Below, one piece after another: positions 27,076 through 36,575 of a stretch of 64,000 nt of DNA; the first letter of the stretch is position 1; every line of letters begins with the position of its first letter. Source of the DNA: Gilliamella apis. GTDB lineage: Bacteria; Pseudomonadota; Gammaproteobacteria; Enterobacterales; Orbaceae. Both the position numbers and the translations under genes were made by a program. The notes beneath the pieces were generated by a model that saw only the letters and a list, made by a program, of their open reading frames with translations, did no database searches and was not told where the DNA came from. The stretch lies in contig NZ_NASD01000002.1 of the NCBI RefSeq assembly GCF_002142155.1, positions 62,001-126,000 on the forward strand, read 5' to 3'.

Positions 27076-28605
27076 ATGACAACTTCTATAAACCAAAAAA
27101 TTGCTGATTTATTAAAACAGCATCCTGATCTTAAAAATATCACACCATTTATTGATGCTAATGCAACCACACCTTATCTAAAAGATGAGTCTAAATATAC
27201 CCGTAAATTGTGTGAGTCAATTGAGCAAGCAATAGAAAAGTGTGAACTTCGTGATGGAATGACTATCTCTTTTCACCACGCATTTCGTGAAGGTGATAAA
27301 GTTATCAACAAAGTTGTTGAAACCATTAGTAAATTAGGTATTAAGAATCTTACATTAGCTTCAAGCTCATTATTAAGCTGTAATGCAGCATTGATTCCTC
27401 ACATTGAATCTGGGGTAATTACTAAAATCTATACCTCAGGATTACGTGGAAAATTAGCTGATGCGATTTCACACGGCCTAATGGAAAATCCGGTACATAT
27501 CCATTCTCACGGTGGTCGAGTCAAATTAATCCAAAGCGGAGAAATTAATATTGATATCGCATTCTTAGCTGTATCAACTGCTGACGAACAAGGTAATGCT
27601 AATGGCGTATCAGGTAAATCACAATGTGGCGCCCTTGGTTATGCTATGGTTGATGCTCAATTTGCTAAGAAAGTGGTTTTACTTACTGAAGATATTGTTA
27701 GTTATCCTAACCATCCAGCAAGTATCCGCCAAGATCAAGTTGACTATATTGTTAAAGTTGACGAAGTTGGTGACCCAACTAAAATTAGCGTTGGTGCAGC
27801 ACGTATCACCAGTAACCCTAGAGAATTAATGATTGCCCGCTATGCCGCTGATGTTATCGAAAATTCAGGTTATTTTAAAGATGGATTCTCAATTCAGACT
27901 GGTTCTGGCGCATCATCAACTGCAGCGACACGCTTTCTAGAAAATCGAATGCGAGCGAAAAATATCACAGCATCATTTGCTCTAGGTGGTATTACAGCAA
28001 GTATCGTCGATCTTCATGAGAAAGGCTTAGTAAAACGTTTACTTGATACACAAAGTTTTGATGGAGCTGCGGGACAATCTTTAGGTAAGAATAAAGATCA
28101 TATTGAAGTTTCAACCAACGTTTACGCTAATCCAGCTTCAAAAGGTGCGAGTGTTGATGAATTAGATATTGTCATTCTCAGTGCGCTCGAAGTAGATTTA
28201 GATTTCAACGTTAATGTACTAACAGGATCTGATGGTGTTATGCGTGGTGCATCCGGTGGTCACTGTGATACAGCCGCTGGAGCAAATCTAACTATTATCG
28301 TTGCGCCACTAATTCGTAGCCGAATTCCAACGGTAATTAGAAAAGTAACCACTATTGTTACACCAGGTGAAAGTGTAGATGTGTTAGTCACTGACCATGG
28401 TATAGCGGTAAATCCTGCTCGTCCTGAAATCGCCGAACGATTAAAAGCGGCTAATTTACCAGTAATGACTATTGAAGAACTTTATCAACGTGCTATTGCA
28501 TTAACAGGTGAACCAAAACCAATTGAATTTAACGATAAAATTGTTGGGATTGTTCACTTCCGTGACGGCTCAATTATTGATGTTGTTCGTCAAGTCAAAG
28601 ACTAA
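27076..28605 (+). CDS. citF: Citrate lyase alpha subunit CitF
   Basis: CitF is the acyl-transferase subunit: it moves the acyl carrier from acetate to citrate, forming citryl-ACP. The 509-residue product has the alpha-subunit blocks GMTISFHHAFREGDKVINKV, the glycine-rich SIQTGSGASSTAATRFL and the late SDGVMRGASGGHCDTAAGAN region. Length equals that of E. coli CitF (510). It is followed by a perfect hairpin (28620-28655) and then citX. Confidence 0.96.
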   Translation: MTTSINQKIADLLKQHPDLKNITPFIDANATTPYLKDESKYTRKLCESIEQAIEKCELRDGMTISFHHAFREGDKVINKVVETISKLGIKNLTLASSSLLSCNAALIPHIESGVITKIYTSGLRGKLADAISHGLMENPVHIHSHGGRVKLIQSGEINIDIAFLAVSTADEQGNANGVSGKSQCGALGYAMVDAQFAKKVVLLTEDIVSYPNHPASIRQDQVDYIVKVDEVGDPTKISVGAARITSNPRELMIARYAADVIENSGYFKDGFSIQTGSGASSTAATRFLENRMRAKNITASFALGGITASIVDLHEKGLVKRLLDTQSFDGAAGQSLGKNKDHIEVSTNVYANPASKGASVDELDIVILSALEVDLDFNVNVLTGSDGVMRGASGGHCDTAAGANLTIIVAPLIRSRIPTVIRKVTTIVTPGESVDVLVTDHGIAVNPARPEIAERLKAANLPVMTIEELYQRAIALTGEPKPIEFNDKIVGIVHFRDGSIIDVVRQVKD

Positions 28606-28619
28606 TTAACTTTGTAATA

Positions 28620-28655
28620 GTAATAGCATAACAAAATTCTTAGTTATGCTATTAC
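28620..28655 (+). repeat. Perfect 13-bp inverted repeat between citF and citX
   Basis: GTAATAGCATAAC (28620-28632) and its exact complement GTTATGCTATTAC (28643-28655) flank a ten-base loop. It begins 14 bases after the citF stop. No T run follows, so it is not a classical terminator. The right arm contains the first possible citX start (28646), so folding would bury that codon; the ATG at 28667 lies 11 bases downstream of the stem. Likely an mRNA processing or stability element, or a brake on citX translation. Confidence 0.6.
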
Positions 28656-28666
28656 TCAACATCATT

Positions 28667-29233
28667 ATGAATAATCCAACATTAAGATTCGACGATGGCA
28701 TTAACATAACGCTTGAGCAAATGTTAATGGCTAAAGAAAATCGCGTAAACAATCAGCAACAAGTTTTTGAGCAATACCCTTATCCGCTAATATCATTAAG
28801 TTTAGTAATACCTGGACCAATCAAGAAAAGTAGTGGCACTGTATTCTTATTTAATGAAGCTGTACAAGCTATCCATCAGATGTTAAGCCAACATAATATT
28901 TCTATTATCCATGAAAAACTTTATGAAAGCATAACTGGTGATGAAGCATTATTATCAATTGATCATAACGTTGATATGCTTAAACAACTGTGTATAAAAA
29001 TTGAGGAGAGGCATTTTTTAGGACGATTATGGGATATAGATGTCATTGACCCTGTTACACAAAAAAGTATTTCTCGGTCTAAATTCGAGCATCATTCTCG
29101 ACAATGTTTAGTTTGCCATGATAATGCTAAAATTTGTGGTCGAAGTAAACGGCATTCCATTAACGAGATCCTCAGCGCCATTGCCAATAAAGTCAATGAT
29201 TATCGAAATAATGAAACGAACTTAAATATATAG
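28667..29233 (+). CDS. citX: Apo-citrate lyase phosphoribosyl-dephospho-CoA transferase CitX
   Basis: CitX transfers the triphosphoribosyl-dephospho-CoA made by CitG to the serine of apo-CitD. The product is 188 residues from the ATG at 28667, near E. coli CitX (183). An in-frame ATG at 28646 would add seven residues but falls in the right arm of the citF-citX hairpin; neither start has a convincing ribosome binding site. Motifs: FLGRLWDIDVIDP and SRQCLVCHDNAKICGRSKRHS, the Cys-rich CitX signature. It closes the citrate cluster. The partner gene citG is elsewhere (14727-15626). Confidence 0.93.
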   Translation: MNNPTLRFDDGINITLEQMLMAKENRVNNQQQVFEQYPYPLISLSLVIPGPIKKSSGTVFLFNEAVQAIHQMLSQHNISIIHEKLYESITGDEALLSIDHNVDMLKQLCIKIEERHFLGRLWDIDVIDPVTQKSISRSKFEHHSRQCLVCHDNAKICGRSKRHSINEILSAIANKVNDYRNNETNLNI

Positions 29234-29297
29234 CTATCTATATTAATAGAGTCGAAAAATAAGCTATTTTCCAACTCTACTGATAAATTGATGACGG

Positions 29298-30464
29298 TCA
29301 AATATTTGCTAACGCTTGCTCTAAATCACCAATCAGATCATCGATATCCTCGAGACCCACGGAAATACGTAATAATTGATCGGATATACCCGCCGTTTTA
29401 CGTGCTTCAGCACTAATTCCTGAATGGGTCATTGTAGCAGGATGACATATCAAACTTTCTACGCCACCAAGTGATTGCGCTAAGGTAAAAATATTCAACG
29501 CATGTAAGAATTTAGGCATATCAGCGGCAGCACAAGCTAATTCAAAACTCAATAGTGAACCGAAGCCTTTTTGTTGTTTTTTGGCAATGTCATGACCTAA
29601 ATTTGTTGGTAACGAAGGATGAAAAACTTTAGCAATTTTAGGATGATTAATTAAAAATTTGACGACTTTTTCTGCATTTTCTTGTTGTAATCTAACTCTT
29701 GCAGTAAGGGTTCTTAAACCACGCAATAATAAATAACTATCAAATGATGAAGTTGATGTTCCGATATTATTTGCCCACCACAATACATCTGTAGCTAATT
29801 GTTGATCTTTAAATACTAATATTCCGGCTAATAGATCTGAGTGGCCATTTAAAAATTTAGTACAAGAGTGACTAACAATATCAGCCCCTAATTCCAGTGG
29901 TTTTTGTAAAATTGGTGTCATAAAGGTATTATCAACCAGAACTAACGCTCCAACCTCATGCGCCTGACGTGCAATATCAGTAATATCAACGACTCTTAAT
30001 AATGGATTACTTGGCGATTCAATCAATACTAATTTAGGTTTTAAATTCAGCGCTTCTTTTAAAGCAACAGGATCGGATTGGTCTACAAATTTGGTTTTAA
30101 AATACCCTTTTTGGCTCAAACTATTAAATAATCGATAACTACCACCATAACAATCATGAGGTGCAACCACGACATCATTTGGGCCAAGTAAGGCTACACT
30201 GACTAGATGTATTGCTGACATACCGCAATTGGTTAAAATGGCATCTGCACCGCCTTCTAATTCTGCTACCGTTTCCTCAACTAATCGTCTACTTGGATTA
30301 GATTTGCGACCATAATCAAATTTCCTTGGTGTTGCAAATGATTGATAGCGATAACACGTTGAAGGCGTAATAACAGGAACTACGCTACCAAATTGGTCAT
30401 CTGTATTTAATCCACCACGAACAGCAATAGTATCTTGGCTAAGATTTTTAGATTTATGAGCCAT
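29298..30464 (-). CDS. metB: Cystathionine gamma-synthase MetB
   Basis: MetB condenses O-succinylhomoserine with cysteine to cystathionine in methionine synthesis. The 388-residue PLP enzyme has the substrate loop RKSNPSRRLVEETVAELEGG, the PLP lysine in SHSCTKFLNGHSDLLAG, and the C-terminal SLGGVESLICHPATMTHS of the Cys/Met metabolism family. The chosen ATG has AGGAAGG just upstream; an in-frame start seven codons earlier does not. The intergenic DNA to the divergent metJ contains met boxes, which also fits metB (repressed by MetJ in E. coli) and argues against the otherwise similar cystathionine lyase MetC. Confidence 0.92.
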   Translation of the reverse strand: MAHKSKNLSQDTIAVRGGLNTDDQFGSVVPVITPSTCYRYQSFATPRKFDYGRKSNPSRRLVEETVAELEGGADAILTNCGMSAIHLVSVALLGPNDVVVAPHDCYGGSYRLFNSLSQKGYFKTKFVDQSDPVALKEALNLKPKLVLIESPSNPLLRVVDITDIARQAHEVGALVLVDNTFMTPILQKPLELGADIVSHSCTKFLNGHSDLLAGILVFKDQQLATDVLWWANNIGTSTSSFDSYLLLRGLRTLTARVRLQQENAEKVVKFLINHPKIAKVFHPSLPTNLGHDIAKKQQKGFGSLLSFELACAAADMPKFLHALNIFTLAQSLGGVESLICHPATMTHSGISAEARKTAGISDQLLRISVGLEDIDDLIGDLEQALANI

Positions 30465-30533
30465 AATAACCTTCCTACAAACCACTTTATTTATTTTTAG
30501 ATTTTAGTTGTATAAGAATAACACAATAACAAA

Positions 30534-30565
30534 AGACGTCAACATGTCTAGACGTCTAACTATCT
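30534..30565. promoter_or_regulatory. Tandem met boxes (MetJ operator) between metB and metJ
   Basis: Four contiguous 8-bp units match the met box AGACGTCT: AGACGTCA (30534), ACATGTCT (30542), AGACGTCT (30550, perfect) and AACTATCT (30558, weaker). They lie 70-101 bases upstream of the metB start and about 80-110 bases upstream of metJ. MetJ dimers bind such arrays cooperatively with S-adenosylmethionine, so both divergent genes are probably repressed, with metJ autoregulated. Confidence 0.9.
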
Positions 30566-30647
30566 TGGTGTATAGATTGCAGCTAAGCAAAAAAAACGCT
30601 AAAATTATCCACATTATTTGTGATGTAATTGATTTGGTGAATAAATG

Positions 30648-30962
30648 ATGGAATGGAACGGCGATTATATTAGCCCTTATGCTGAGCATGGTAAAAAAAG
30701 CGAACAAGTAAAAAAAATTACAGTCTCAATTCCGTTAAAAGTATTAAAGATATTAACTGATGAGCGAACTAGACGACAAGTCAATAATTTACGTCATGCA
30801 ACGAATAGTGAACTTTTATGTGAAGCTTTTCTACACGCTTATACTGGTCAGCCATTGCCTTGTGATGAAGATTTACAGAAAGATCATGATGATGGCATTC
30901 CATTACAAGCACAGAAAATGATGCGAGCTTTAGGTATAGATCCTGATTTAATTGATGAATGA
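30648..30962 (+). CDS. metJ: Methionine repressor MetJ
   Basis: MetJ is the ribbon-helix-helix repressor of methionine genes, with S-adenosylmethionine as corepressor. The 104-residue product is almost identical to the E. coli protein in its core: [20 protein letters not shown] gives the DNA-contacting beta ribbon, and [18 protein letters not shown] and [21 protein letters not shown] follow. Only the C-terminal 25 residues differ clearly. Two adjacent ATG codons (30645 and 30648) are possible; the second gives the usual MEW start. It diverges from metB around tandem met boxes, and ends at a strong bidirectional terminator. Confidence 0.97.
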   Translation: MEWNGDYISPYAEHGKKSEQVKKITVSIPLKVLKILTDERTRRQVNNLRHATNSELLCEAFLHAYTGQPLPCDEDLQKDHDDGIPLQAQKMMRALGIDPDLIDE

Positions 30963-30977
30963 TTAAATCATGGATAC

Positions 30978-31004
30978 AAAAAAGGCGCTTAAAGCGCCTT
31001 TTTT
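30978..31004. terminator. Bidirectional rho-independent terminator between metJ and rpmE
   Basis: GGCGC (30984-30988), a five-base loop and GCGCC (30994-30998) are flanked by six A on the left and six T on the right. The stem can extend into the A/T runs. It sits between the convergent metJ (ends 30962) and rpmE (ends 31026) and can serve both. Confidence 0.9.
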
Positions 31005-31025
31005 ACAACGTAAAAATTAGTAAAA

Positions 31026-31241
31026 CTATTTTTTACCACCAACCATTGCAAAACGTTGTTTAAATTTATCAACACGTCCGCCAGTTGCTACATCACGTTG
31101 TTTACCTGTATAGAACGGGTGACATTCACCACATACGTCAAGATGAATGTCATGACCAATAGTTGAATGAGTTTCAATTTTGTTACCACAAGAACAAGTT
31201 GCTGTAATTGCAGTGTATTCTGGATGGATACCTTCTTTCAT
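31026..31241 (-). CDS. rpmE: 50S ribosomal protein L31 (zinc-binding type)
   Basis: L31 bridges the large and small ribosomal subunits. The 71-residue protein begins [20 protein letters not shown] and has the zinc-binding cysteines in CSCGNK and [13 protein letters not shown], so it is the C+ (RpmE) form rather than the zinc-free RpmE2/YkgM form. Length matches E. coli L31 (70). The ATG is preceded by AGAGG. It is monocistronic between the shared terminator and the degS region. Confidence 0.96.
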   Translation of the reverse strand: MKEGIHPEYTAITATCSCGNKIETHSTIGHDIHLDVCGECHPFYTGKQRDVATGGRVDKFKQRFAMVGGKK

Positions 31242-31382
31242 AATAAACCTCTAAAGTTTGTTCGTATCGCTATATAAATGGCTTAACCGCAAAATCTATA
31301 CACCATACGAGTGTTAAATAACATGATAAGGGTGCGAATTATACGTCCTATATCAAAGATAATCAAGCAATAAAAGGCCAAT

Positions 31383-32435
31383 CTAAACCGGCAATTGACC
31401 AATAGTAATTTGCAGTTGAATCTTTTCTCCATTACGCAAGACAATTATGGGGACGATGGTACCCGGTTTCAACTCTGCAATTTGATCCATGGTTTCAACA
31501 ATCGATCTTACTGGTTTATTATCAACCATTATTAAAATATCATTAGCTTGTACACCTGCCTGCAAAGAAGGACCTTCAGCATTAGTGACTAAAATACCCA
31601 ACACTTTTGGGAGATCACTAGTATTTTGTGTTGGAGCAAATTCTAAACCATCAATGCCAATATAGCCTCGTATCACTTTGCCATCTTGAATTAATTTATT
31701 CATTATTTTAACAGCTAATGCTGTTGGAATAGCAAAACCAATACCTTCAGGAACATCATTACCTAGATTTTTGGCAAATGTCAGAGTATTAATACCCATT
31801 AATTCACCTTTAGTGTTAACTAAAGCACCACCAGAATTACCATGATTAATTGAAGCATCAGTTTGGATAAAATTTTGTCGACGATATGGACTGAGTCCAT
31901 CACGGCCAGTAGCACTAATAATACCTTGGGTAATAGTTTGCCCAATATTATATGGATTGCCAATGGCTAAAACGACATCACCAATTTTCGGATCGCGGGA
32001 AGGATTAATCGGTATTATCGGAAGATTAGATGCTTCAATTTTAAGTACAGCAATATCAACTAATTTATCTGAACCGACAGGTAATGCGGCGAAAATTCTG
32101 CCATCTTGCAAAGCAACGATAATTTGTTCTGCACCATCAACAACGTGATAATTGGTAACGATATAACCAAGCTCACTCATAATGACACCAGAGCCTAATG
32201 GTGTTATTGGACTATCTTGTGATTGTTCAGGTACTGAATTAATTGAGCGGCTATAAATATTAACCACAGCAGGCGCAGCTATCTTTACTGCACTAGAATA
32301 ACTCATAGGTTCATCATTAAAAATGGATCTTGAAAAATCAGATTGAGATCCATTTCTCAAAGAAGGAAAAATAATGAGTAACACTATCGCTAAAACAGCA
32401 CCGATTAATATCGGCCATAGAATTTTTTTAAGCAT
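31383..32435 (-). CDS. degS: Site-1 serine protease DegS
   Basis: DegS cleaves RseA in the periplasm after its PDZ domain senses misfolded outer-membrane porins, starting the sigma-E response. The 350-residue product has one N-terminal membrane anchor (LWPILIGAVLAIVLLIIF), a trypsin-like domain with His in TNYHVVDGAE, Asp in VDIAVLKIE and Ser in NHGNSGGALVN, and a single C-terminal PDZ domain (GIDGLEFAP, onward). Length matches E. coli DegS (355). A GTG three codons upstream is an alternative start. It follows degQ in the enterobacterial order zapG-degQ-degS. Confidence 0.95.
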   Translation of the reverse strand: MLKKILWPILIGAVLAIVLLIIFPSLRNGSQSDFSRSIFNDEPMSYSSAVKIAAPAVVNIYSRSINSVPEQSQDSPITPLGSGVIMSELGYIVTNYHVVDGAEQIIVALQDGRIFAALPVGSDKLVDIAVLKIEASNLPIIPINPSRDPKIGDVVLAIGNPYNIGQTITQGIISATGRDGLSPYRRQNFIQTDASINHGNSGGALVNTKGELMGINTLTFAKNLGNDVPEGIGFAIPTALAVKIMNKLIQDGKVIRGYIGIDGLEFAPTQNTSDLPKVLGILVTNAEGPSLQAGVQANDILIMVDNKPVRSIVETMDQIAELKPGTIVPIIVLRNGEKIQLQITIGQLPV

Positions 32436-32507
32436 AATTGTCACAAGCAGGATGAGAATGATTGATAAGATTCTATCATATATAACTGAGGGTTAAAAAG
32501 GCGTTTT

Positions 32508-32528
32508 CGTCGATGCGAAGCACCGACG
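32508..32528 (-). terminator. Hairpin after degQ
   Basis: On the minus strand CGTCGGTGC pairs with GCATCGACG (one G-U pair) around a three-base loop, 17 bases after the degQ stop. AAAACGCC and then five T follow, so the T run is displaced. It could partially separate degQ and degS expression. Confidence 0.45.
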
Positions 32529-32544
32529 ATATTTGGCTAAATAA

Positions 32545-33924
32545 TTAACGTAAAATTAGATAAAGACGACTATCACCTCTAACAATGTTTAAGGCAATAG
32601 CAGAAGGATTACTGTCAATAATTTTACGTAGATCAGAAATACTTTCGACTCTGGTCTTATTAACTCCTGTAATAAGATCGCCTTCTTGTAAGCTTAAACG
32701 AGAAGCTGGTGAATTTTTAGCAATACTTTCAATCAATACACCTTTTTGACCTTTTACATCACCATTAGTCAATGTTGCTCCATCAAGCGCTGGATGAAGA
32801 GATTTAGCCTCGGTACTTAATTGGTCACTGTTCTTCAATTTAACTTCAACAGAAATCTCTTTACCATCACGAATTAAACCTAATTTAACGGTACGACCAG
32901 CTCCTGTTGTGGCAATTTTAGCTCGTAATTCAGCAAAGCTATCAACAGGTTTACCATCCATAGAAACAATGACATCGCCGGATTTTATGCCCGCCTCTTG
33001 GGCTGCTGAATCAGCAATAACTTCACTAACAAAGGCACCTTTCTGTACTTCAAGATCAAAGGCTTTAGCGATATCTGAAGTTAATTCATTACCTTTTATA
33101 CCTAAAACACCTCGTTTAACTTCACCATATTCGATAAGCTGAGAAGTTAAACTTTTAACCATATTGCTTGGTATAGCAAAACCAATACCGACATTACCAC
33201 CACTTGGCGCAATAATAGCGGTGTTAATGCCAACTAGTTCACCATTTAAATTAACTAACGCACCACCAGAATTACCTTGGTTAATAGATGCGTCAGTTTG
33301 AATAAAGTTTTCAAATCCATTCATATTTAGCCCACTACGAGCTAAGGCGGAAATAATACCTGATGTTACCGTTTGACCAATCCCGAATGGATTACCAATC
33401 GCAACAACATAATCACCAACTCTTGTTTTATCTGAATCAGCAATTTTAATAGCAGTTAATTTGTTAGCATCATCAACTTTTAACAAAGCAATATCACTTT
33501 GAGGATCCTTACCAATTAATTTCGCTTGATATTCATGACCATCATTTAACGAAACAGTAATTTTATCTGCATTATCAATAACATGATTATTAGTAACAAT
33601 ATATCCTTTTTCAGCATCAATAATTACACCAGAACCTAATCCAGAAAATGATCTAGACTGACTATCAGGATAACCAAAAAATCGTCTAAACTCTTCTGGC
33701 ATATTACTTTGCATTTTTGCAGTGCCTTCAACGTTAATACTTACAACTGAAGGGAGTACTTTTTCTAACATTGGTGCCAATGAAGGTTGTTGCTGTTGTA
33801 AATTATTATCCGTTGGAATAAACGGAAAAGCAGCATAAGCATTCGGTAATGTAGCTAAACTTAAACCTAAACTTAAGGCAATTATGCTTAATAAATTTTT
33901 TGGTTTACGTAAAGAATGACTCAT
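32545..33924 (-). CDS. degQ: Periplasmic serine endoprotease DegQ
   Basis: DegQ/DegP-type periplasmic protease and chaperone. The 459-residue protein starts with a Sec signal peptide (hydrophobic stretch LLSIIALSLGLSLATLPNAYA, cleaved after about residue 32). The protease domain has His in VTNNHVIDNAD, Asp in SDIALLKVDD and Ser in NQGNSGGALVN. Two PDZ domains follow (about 265-355 and 370-455). Length (E. coli DegQ 455, DegP 474), the short protease loop LA compared with DegP, and its position beside degS favour DegQ. It is between zapG and degS. Confidence 0.93.
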   Translation of the reverse strand: MSHSLRKPKNLLSIIALSLGLSLATLPNAYAAFPFIPTDNNLQQQQPSLAPMLEKVLPSVVSINVEGTAKMQSNMPEEFRRFFGYPDSQSRSFSGLGSGVIIDAEKGYIVTNNHVIDNADKITVSLNDGHEYQAKLIGKDPQSDIALLKVDDANKLTAIKIADSDKTRVGDYVVAIGNPFGIGQTVTSGIISALARSGLNMNGFENFIQTDASINQGNSGGALVNLNGELVGINTAIIAPSGGNVGIGFAIPSNMVKSLTSQLIEYGEVKRGVLGIKGNELTSDIAKAFDLEVQKGAFVSEVIADSAAQEAGIKSGDVIVSMDGKPVDSFAELRAKIATTGAGRTVKLGLIRDGKEISVEVKLKNSDQLSTEAKSLHPALDGATLTNGDVKGQKGVLIESIAKNSPASRLSLQEGDLITGVNKTRVESISDLRKIIDSNPSAIALNIVRGDSRLYLILR

Positions 33925-34008
33925 TATAAAACTCTCTTGTTTGAATGATTTAATATTGACAATATAAATCTGATTAATATTATCTTATCAAAAATATTTA
34001 AAAATTGA

Positions 34009-34413
34009 TTATGGTTTAATATCTTCACTTTTGAATAATCCAGATGGGTTATCTGAATAATCTTTAGGCTGTTTTTCAAGCGTTAACTCTTGTTTAATAC
34101 TGATGTCATTATTTGACTCTAGATCAACAGTAGGCATATTTTCATTATTTACAAATTGTCCTGAACTTTCAGCGATGTGTTGGTATAAACGACGGAATTC
34201 TTTGGCCATATTATCTAAAATTTCAGCACTATGTGAAAAATGCTTAACCATCATTTGTTTTTGTGAAGCTAACTCTTCTTGAGTTTGTTCTAATTCACGT
34301 TGTGCTTTGATATATTTGCGCCCTTTTGGCGAAATAAAATTCATGAAAATCATGCCTAAAATAAATCCAATTACTAGGCCAATGACGATATAAGTCATCA
34401 TATTATTATCCAT
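34009..34413 (-). CDS. zapG: Z-ring/envelope-associated protein ZapG (YhcB, DUF1043)
   Basis: This small inner-membrane protein links cell division and envelope growth in E. coli. The 134-residue product has one N-terminal membrane helix (IVIGLVIGFILGMIFMNFI), then a predicted coiled coil (about residues 35-80: RELEQTQEELASQKQMMVKH) and a low-complexity acidic tail. FSHSAEILDNMAKEFRRLYQH is the conserved DUF1043 core. The gene precedes degQ as in E. coli, with 84 bases between them. A GGAG site lies just before the ATG. Confidence 0.9.
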   Translation of the reverse strand: MDNNMMTYIVIGLVIGFILGMIFMNFISPKGRKYIKAQRELEQTQEELASQKQMMVKHFSHSAEILDNMAKEFRRLYQHIAESSGQFVNNENMPTVDLESNNDISIKQELTLEKQPKDYSDNPSGLFKSEDIKP

Positions 34414-34463
34414 ATTTCACTCCTTATAGCTCTTAATTATATAACTTGAACATATTGTTTAGT

Positions 34464-34925
34464 TTATTTTGCATGGTTCGCAAGTTTAATCAATTGTTTT
34501 TTTAATTTATCTGGTGCTTGCTCTGCAATTGCATTTAAATATATTGCTGTTTGCTTACTAATAACATTACTAATTTTAACATTCTTATCAGACAAAATAA
34601 CTGATTGCGAATAATTAGTTGCTATAGTTGGATTAATTTTATATTGAATGGAAGATAAAGATGGTAAAATTTTTTGGCGTATCCCTGATAATAAGTTACC
34701 TTGTTCATATTTTAATCTTGTTAACCAGCTGGCCGAACTAACCTCAAGAATAAGCACACCTTGACGATAATTAGCAACTCGATATTGCTGAATTAATGGT
34801 GGTGGAAGTAATTCATCAATAATTTTGGTCAATTGACTTAAAGCAATGGTTCTATCTTTTATTTTTGATAATAAGGCCCCTTGTGACAACAAAGAGGTCA
34901 ACACTTTGGGTTCATTATCACGCAT
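34464..34925 (-). CDS. DUF721/DciA-like protein
   Basis: The product has 153 residues. Its N-terminal half has the DUF721 pattern: KIIDELLPPPLIQQYRVANY, then RQGVLILEVSSASWLTRLKYEQGNLL read across residues 52-77, a KH-like fold with the conserved W-x-x-x-L. In DciA proteins this domain loads the replicative helicase DnaB. The C-terminal half is Lys/Asn-rich and less conserved. The gene lies 50 bases upstream of zapG. Whether it acts as DciA here depends on whether the genome also has a phage-derived dnaC, which the window cannot show. Confidence 0.75.
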   Translation of the reverse strand: MRDNEPKVLTSLLSQGALLSKIKDRTIALSQLTKIIDELLPPPLIQQYRVANYRQGVLILEVSSASWLTRLKYEQGNLLSGIRQKILPSLSSIQYKINPTIATNYSQSVILSDKNVKISNVISKQTAIYLNAIAEQAPDKLKKQLIKLANHAK

Positions 34926-35191
34926 AATTCAGGCTTATCCTTTCTTCCTGCTAAAATTAATAGCAACTAACTCAATCTAAAAAAGTGATATTCAATTTTA
35001 TATAATGTTACCGCAATTAGTGTGAAATGTCTTACTGAAAAAATTGCATTTGATTAAAAAATGATTTTATACAGATAATATAATTAATTTAAATAGCAAC
35101 AGGAAGATTTTATCTTTAATAAGTCGATTTAAAAGATATAAAAATAGATTAATAGCTAAATTACTATTAATCTATTTTCAAACAGTTATTA

Positions 35192-36535
35192 TTATGCAAT
35201 TAAACTAATAATAAGCACAACTATTAATCCAACAATTGAGTTAACTAATTCTAATAACCCCCAGGTTTTTAAAGTATCTTTGATCGATAAGTCAAAATAA
35301 CCTTTAAATAACCAAAAAGAAGCATCATTAATATGCGTCAAAGTATTGGAGCCAGCTGCAGTAGCAAGAACAAGTAATGCAGGGTTAACATCGTGCATAA
35401 CTCCTGTGGATGGATCAATAACTGCTGCACCAATTATACCTGCCGCAGTCATAGCAGAGACAACACCTTGCCCTGTGGCTAAACGAATTAACACAGTAAT
35501 TAACCACGCCATAATGTAAGGTGATACACCTCCAGTTGACATTAATTGGCCTATGTTATCCCCAATCCCTGTATCAATTATAATTTGTTTTAAAGCTCCA
35601 CCTGCACCAATAATTAATACCACCATAGCAATACCTTTTACAGCATTATCAAATGAGTGCATAACCCATTCCATAGAATGGTTAAGCTTTTTTCCAAAAA
35701 ATATAAATGCAGTAATCATAGCAATAAACATTGCTATTTGAGAAGAACCAAGAAAATTAAATATTGAATATAAAGTTGTGCCTTTTTCCAACCAAATATT
35801 TGCAACTGTTGTCGCGATCATAATATAAGCTGGAATTAAAGGAATAGTGATTGATGTAAAAAAAGAAGGAAGATTATTTTCATCTATAGGGTCTTCCGAT
35901 TGTAAAAATTGTGGTATTGGTCTCTCAAGATTACCTAAGAATTTAGGAAGAATTAAGCCAGCAAAAATTACAGATGGAATAGCCACAATTAGTCCATAAA
36001 TATATACCATTCCCATATCAGCGCCATACGCGTTAACTAATGCAACAGGTCCTGGTTGTGGTGGAAATAGTGAATGAGCTGTAGTTGCCGCTGCGACGCC
36101 TGGTATTGCTAATTTTAAAAAAGGTATTTTAGCTTCATGTGCTAGAGCAATCACTAATGGAGCCAAAATAATAAATGCTGCTTCATAAAACATAGCAAGT
36201 CCAAATATAAGACCCATAATTATGATCGCTAATTTTACATATTTAATTCCTAGTCTTCTTAATAATGTCTGAGCAATTTGATGGGCAGCACCAGAATCTA
36301 CCATTAATTTGCCAATAACTGCTCCAAATACAACAATTATTGCTAATTCACCAAGAGTTCCACCAAATCCAGTTTTTATAGTCTTAAGTATGGTTAATAA
36401 ATCCATCTTAGCCATCAAACCAACAAATATTGCAGCAGCTAGCAGGGCAATCATTGAATTTATTTTAAAACGAATATTTAAAAGTAACATTAATCCAATT
36501 CCAAGAATAACCCAAAGAATATTTAGAAATTCCAT
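35192..36535 (-). CDS. gntP: GntP-family gluconate/fructuronate permease
   Basis: This 447-residue permease of the gluconate:H+ symporter family has about 12-14 hydrophobic segments. Family blocks are [23 protein letters not shown] (read over residues 56-78), [20 protein letters not shown], the [20 protein letters not shown] region and [19 protein letters not shown]. Its length equals E. coli GntP, which lies beside uxuA and transports fructuronate. The gene follows uxuB by 40 bases on the same strand with AGGAG before its ATG, so uxuB-gntP is an operon. Fructuronate (or mannonate) is the most likely substrate by context; gluconate remains possible. Confidence 0.88.
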   Translation of the reverse strand: MEFLNILWVILGIGLMLLLNIRFKINSMIALLAAAIFVGLMAKMDLLTILKTIKTGFGGTLGELAIIVVFGAVIGKLMVDSGAAHQIAQTLLRRLGIKYVKLAIIIMGLIFGLAMFYEAAFIILAPLVIALAHEAKIPFLKLAIPGVAAATTAHSLFPPQPGPVALVNAYGADMGMVYIYGLIVAIPSVIFAGLILPKFLGNLERPIPQFLQSEDPIDENNLPSFFTSITIPLIPAYIMIATTVANIWLEKGTTLYSIFNFLGSSQIAMFIAMITAFIFFGKKLNHSMEWVMHSFDNAVKGIAMVVLIIGAGGALKQIIIDTGIGDNIGQLMSTGGVSPYIMAWLITVLIRLATGQGVVSAMTAAGIIGAAVIDPSTGVMHDVNPALLVLATAAGSNTLTHINDASFWLFKGYFDLSIKDTLKTWGLLELVNSIVGLIVVLIISLIA

Positions 36536-36575
36536 GAATATAACTCCTATTTTAAATTTAATTGTTGGTTAAAGG

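Noticed and set aside
30504-30707. Minus-strand open frame across the met boxes and the start of metJ
   Set aside because: It covers the MetJ operator and the metJ start codon, so it is a shadow of regulatory and coding DNA.
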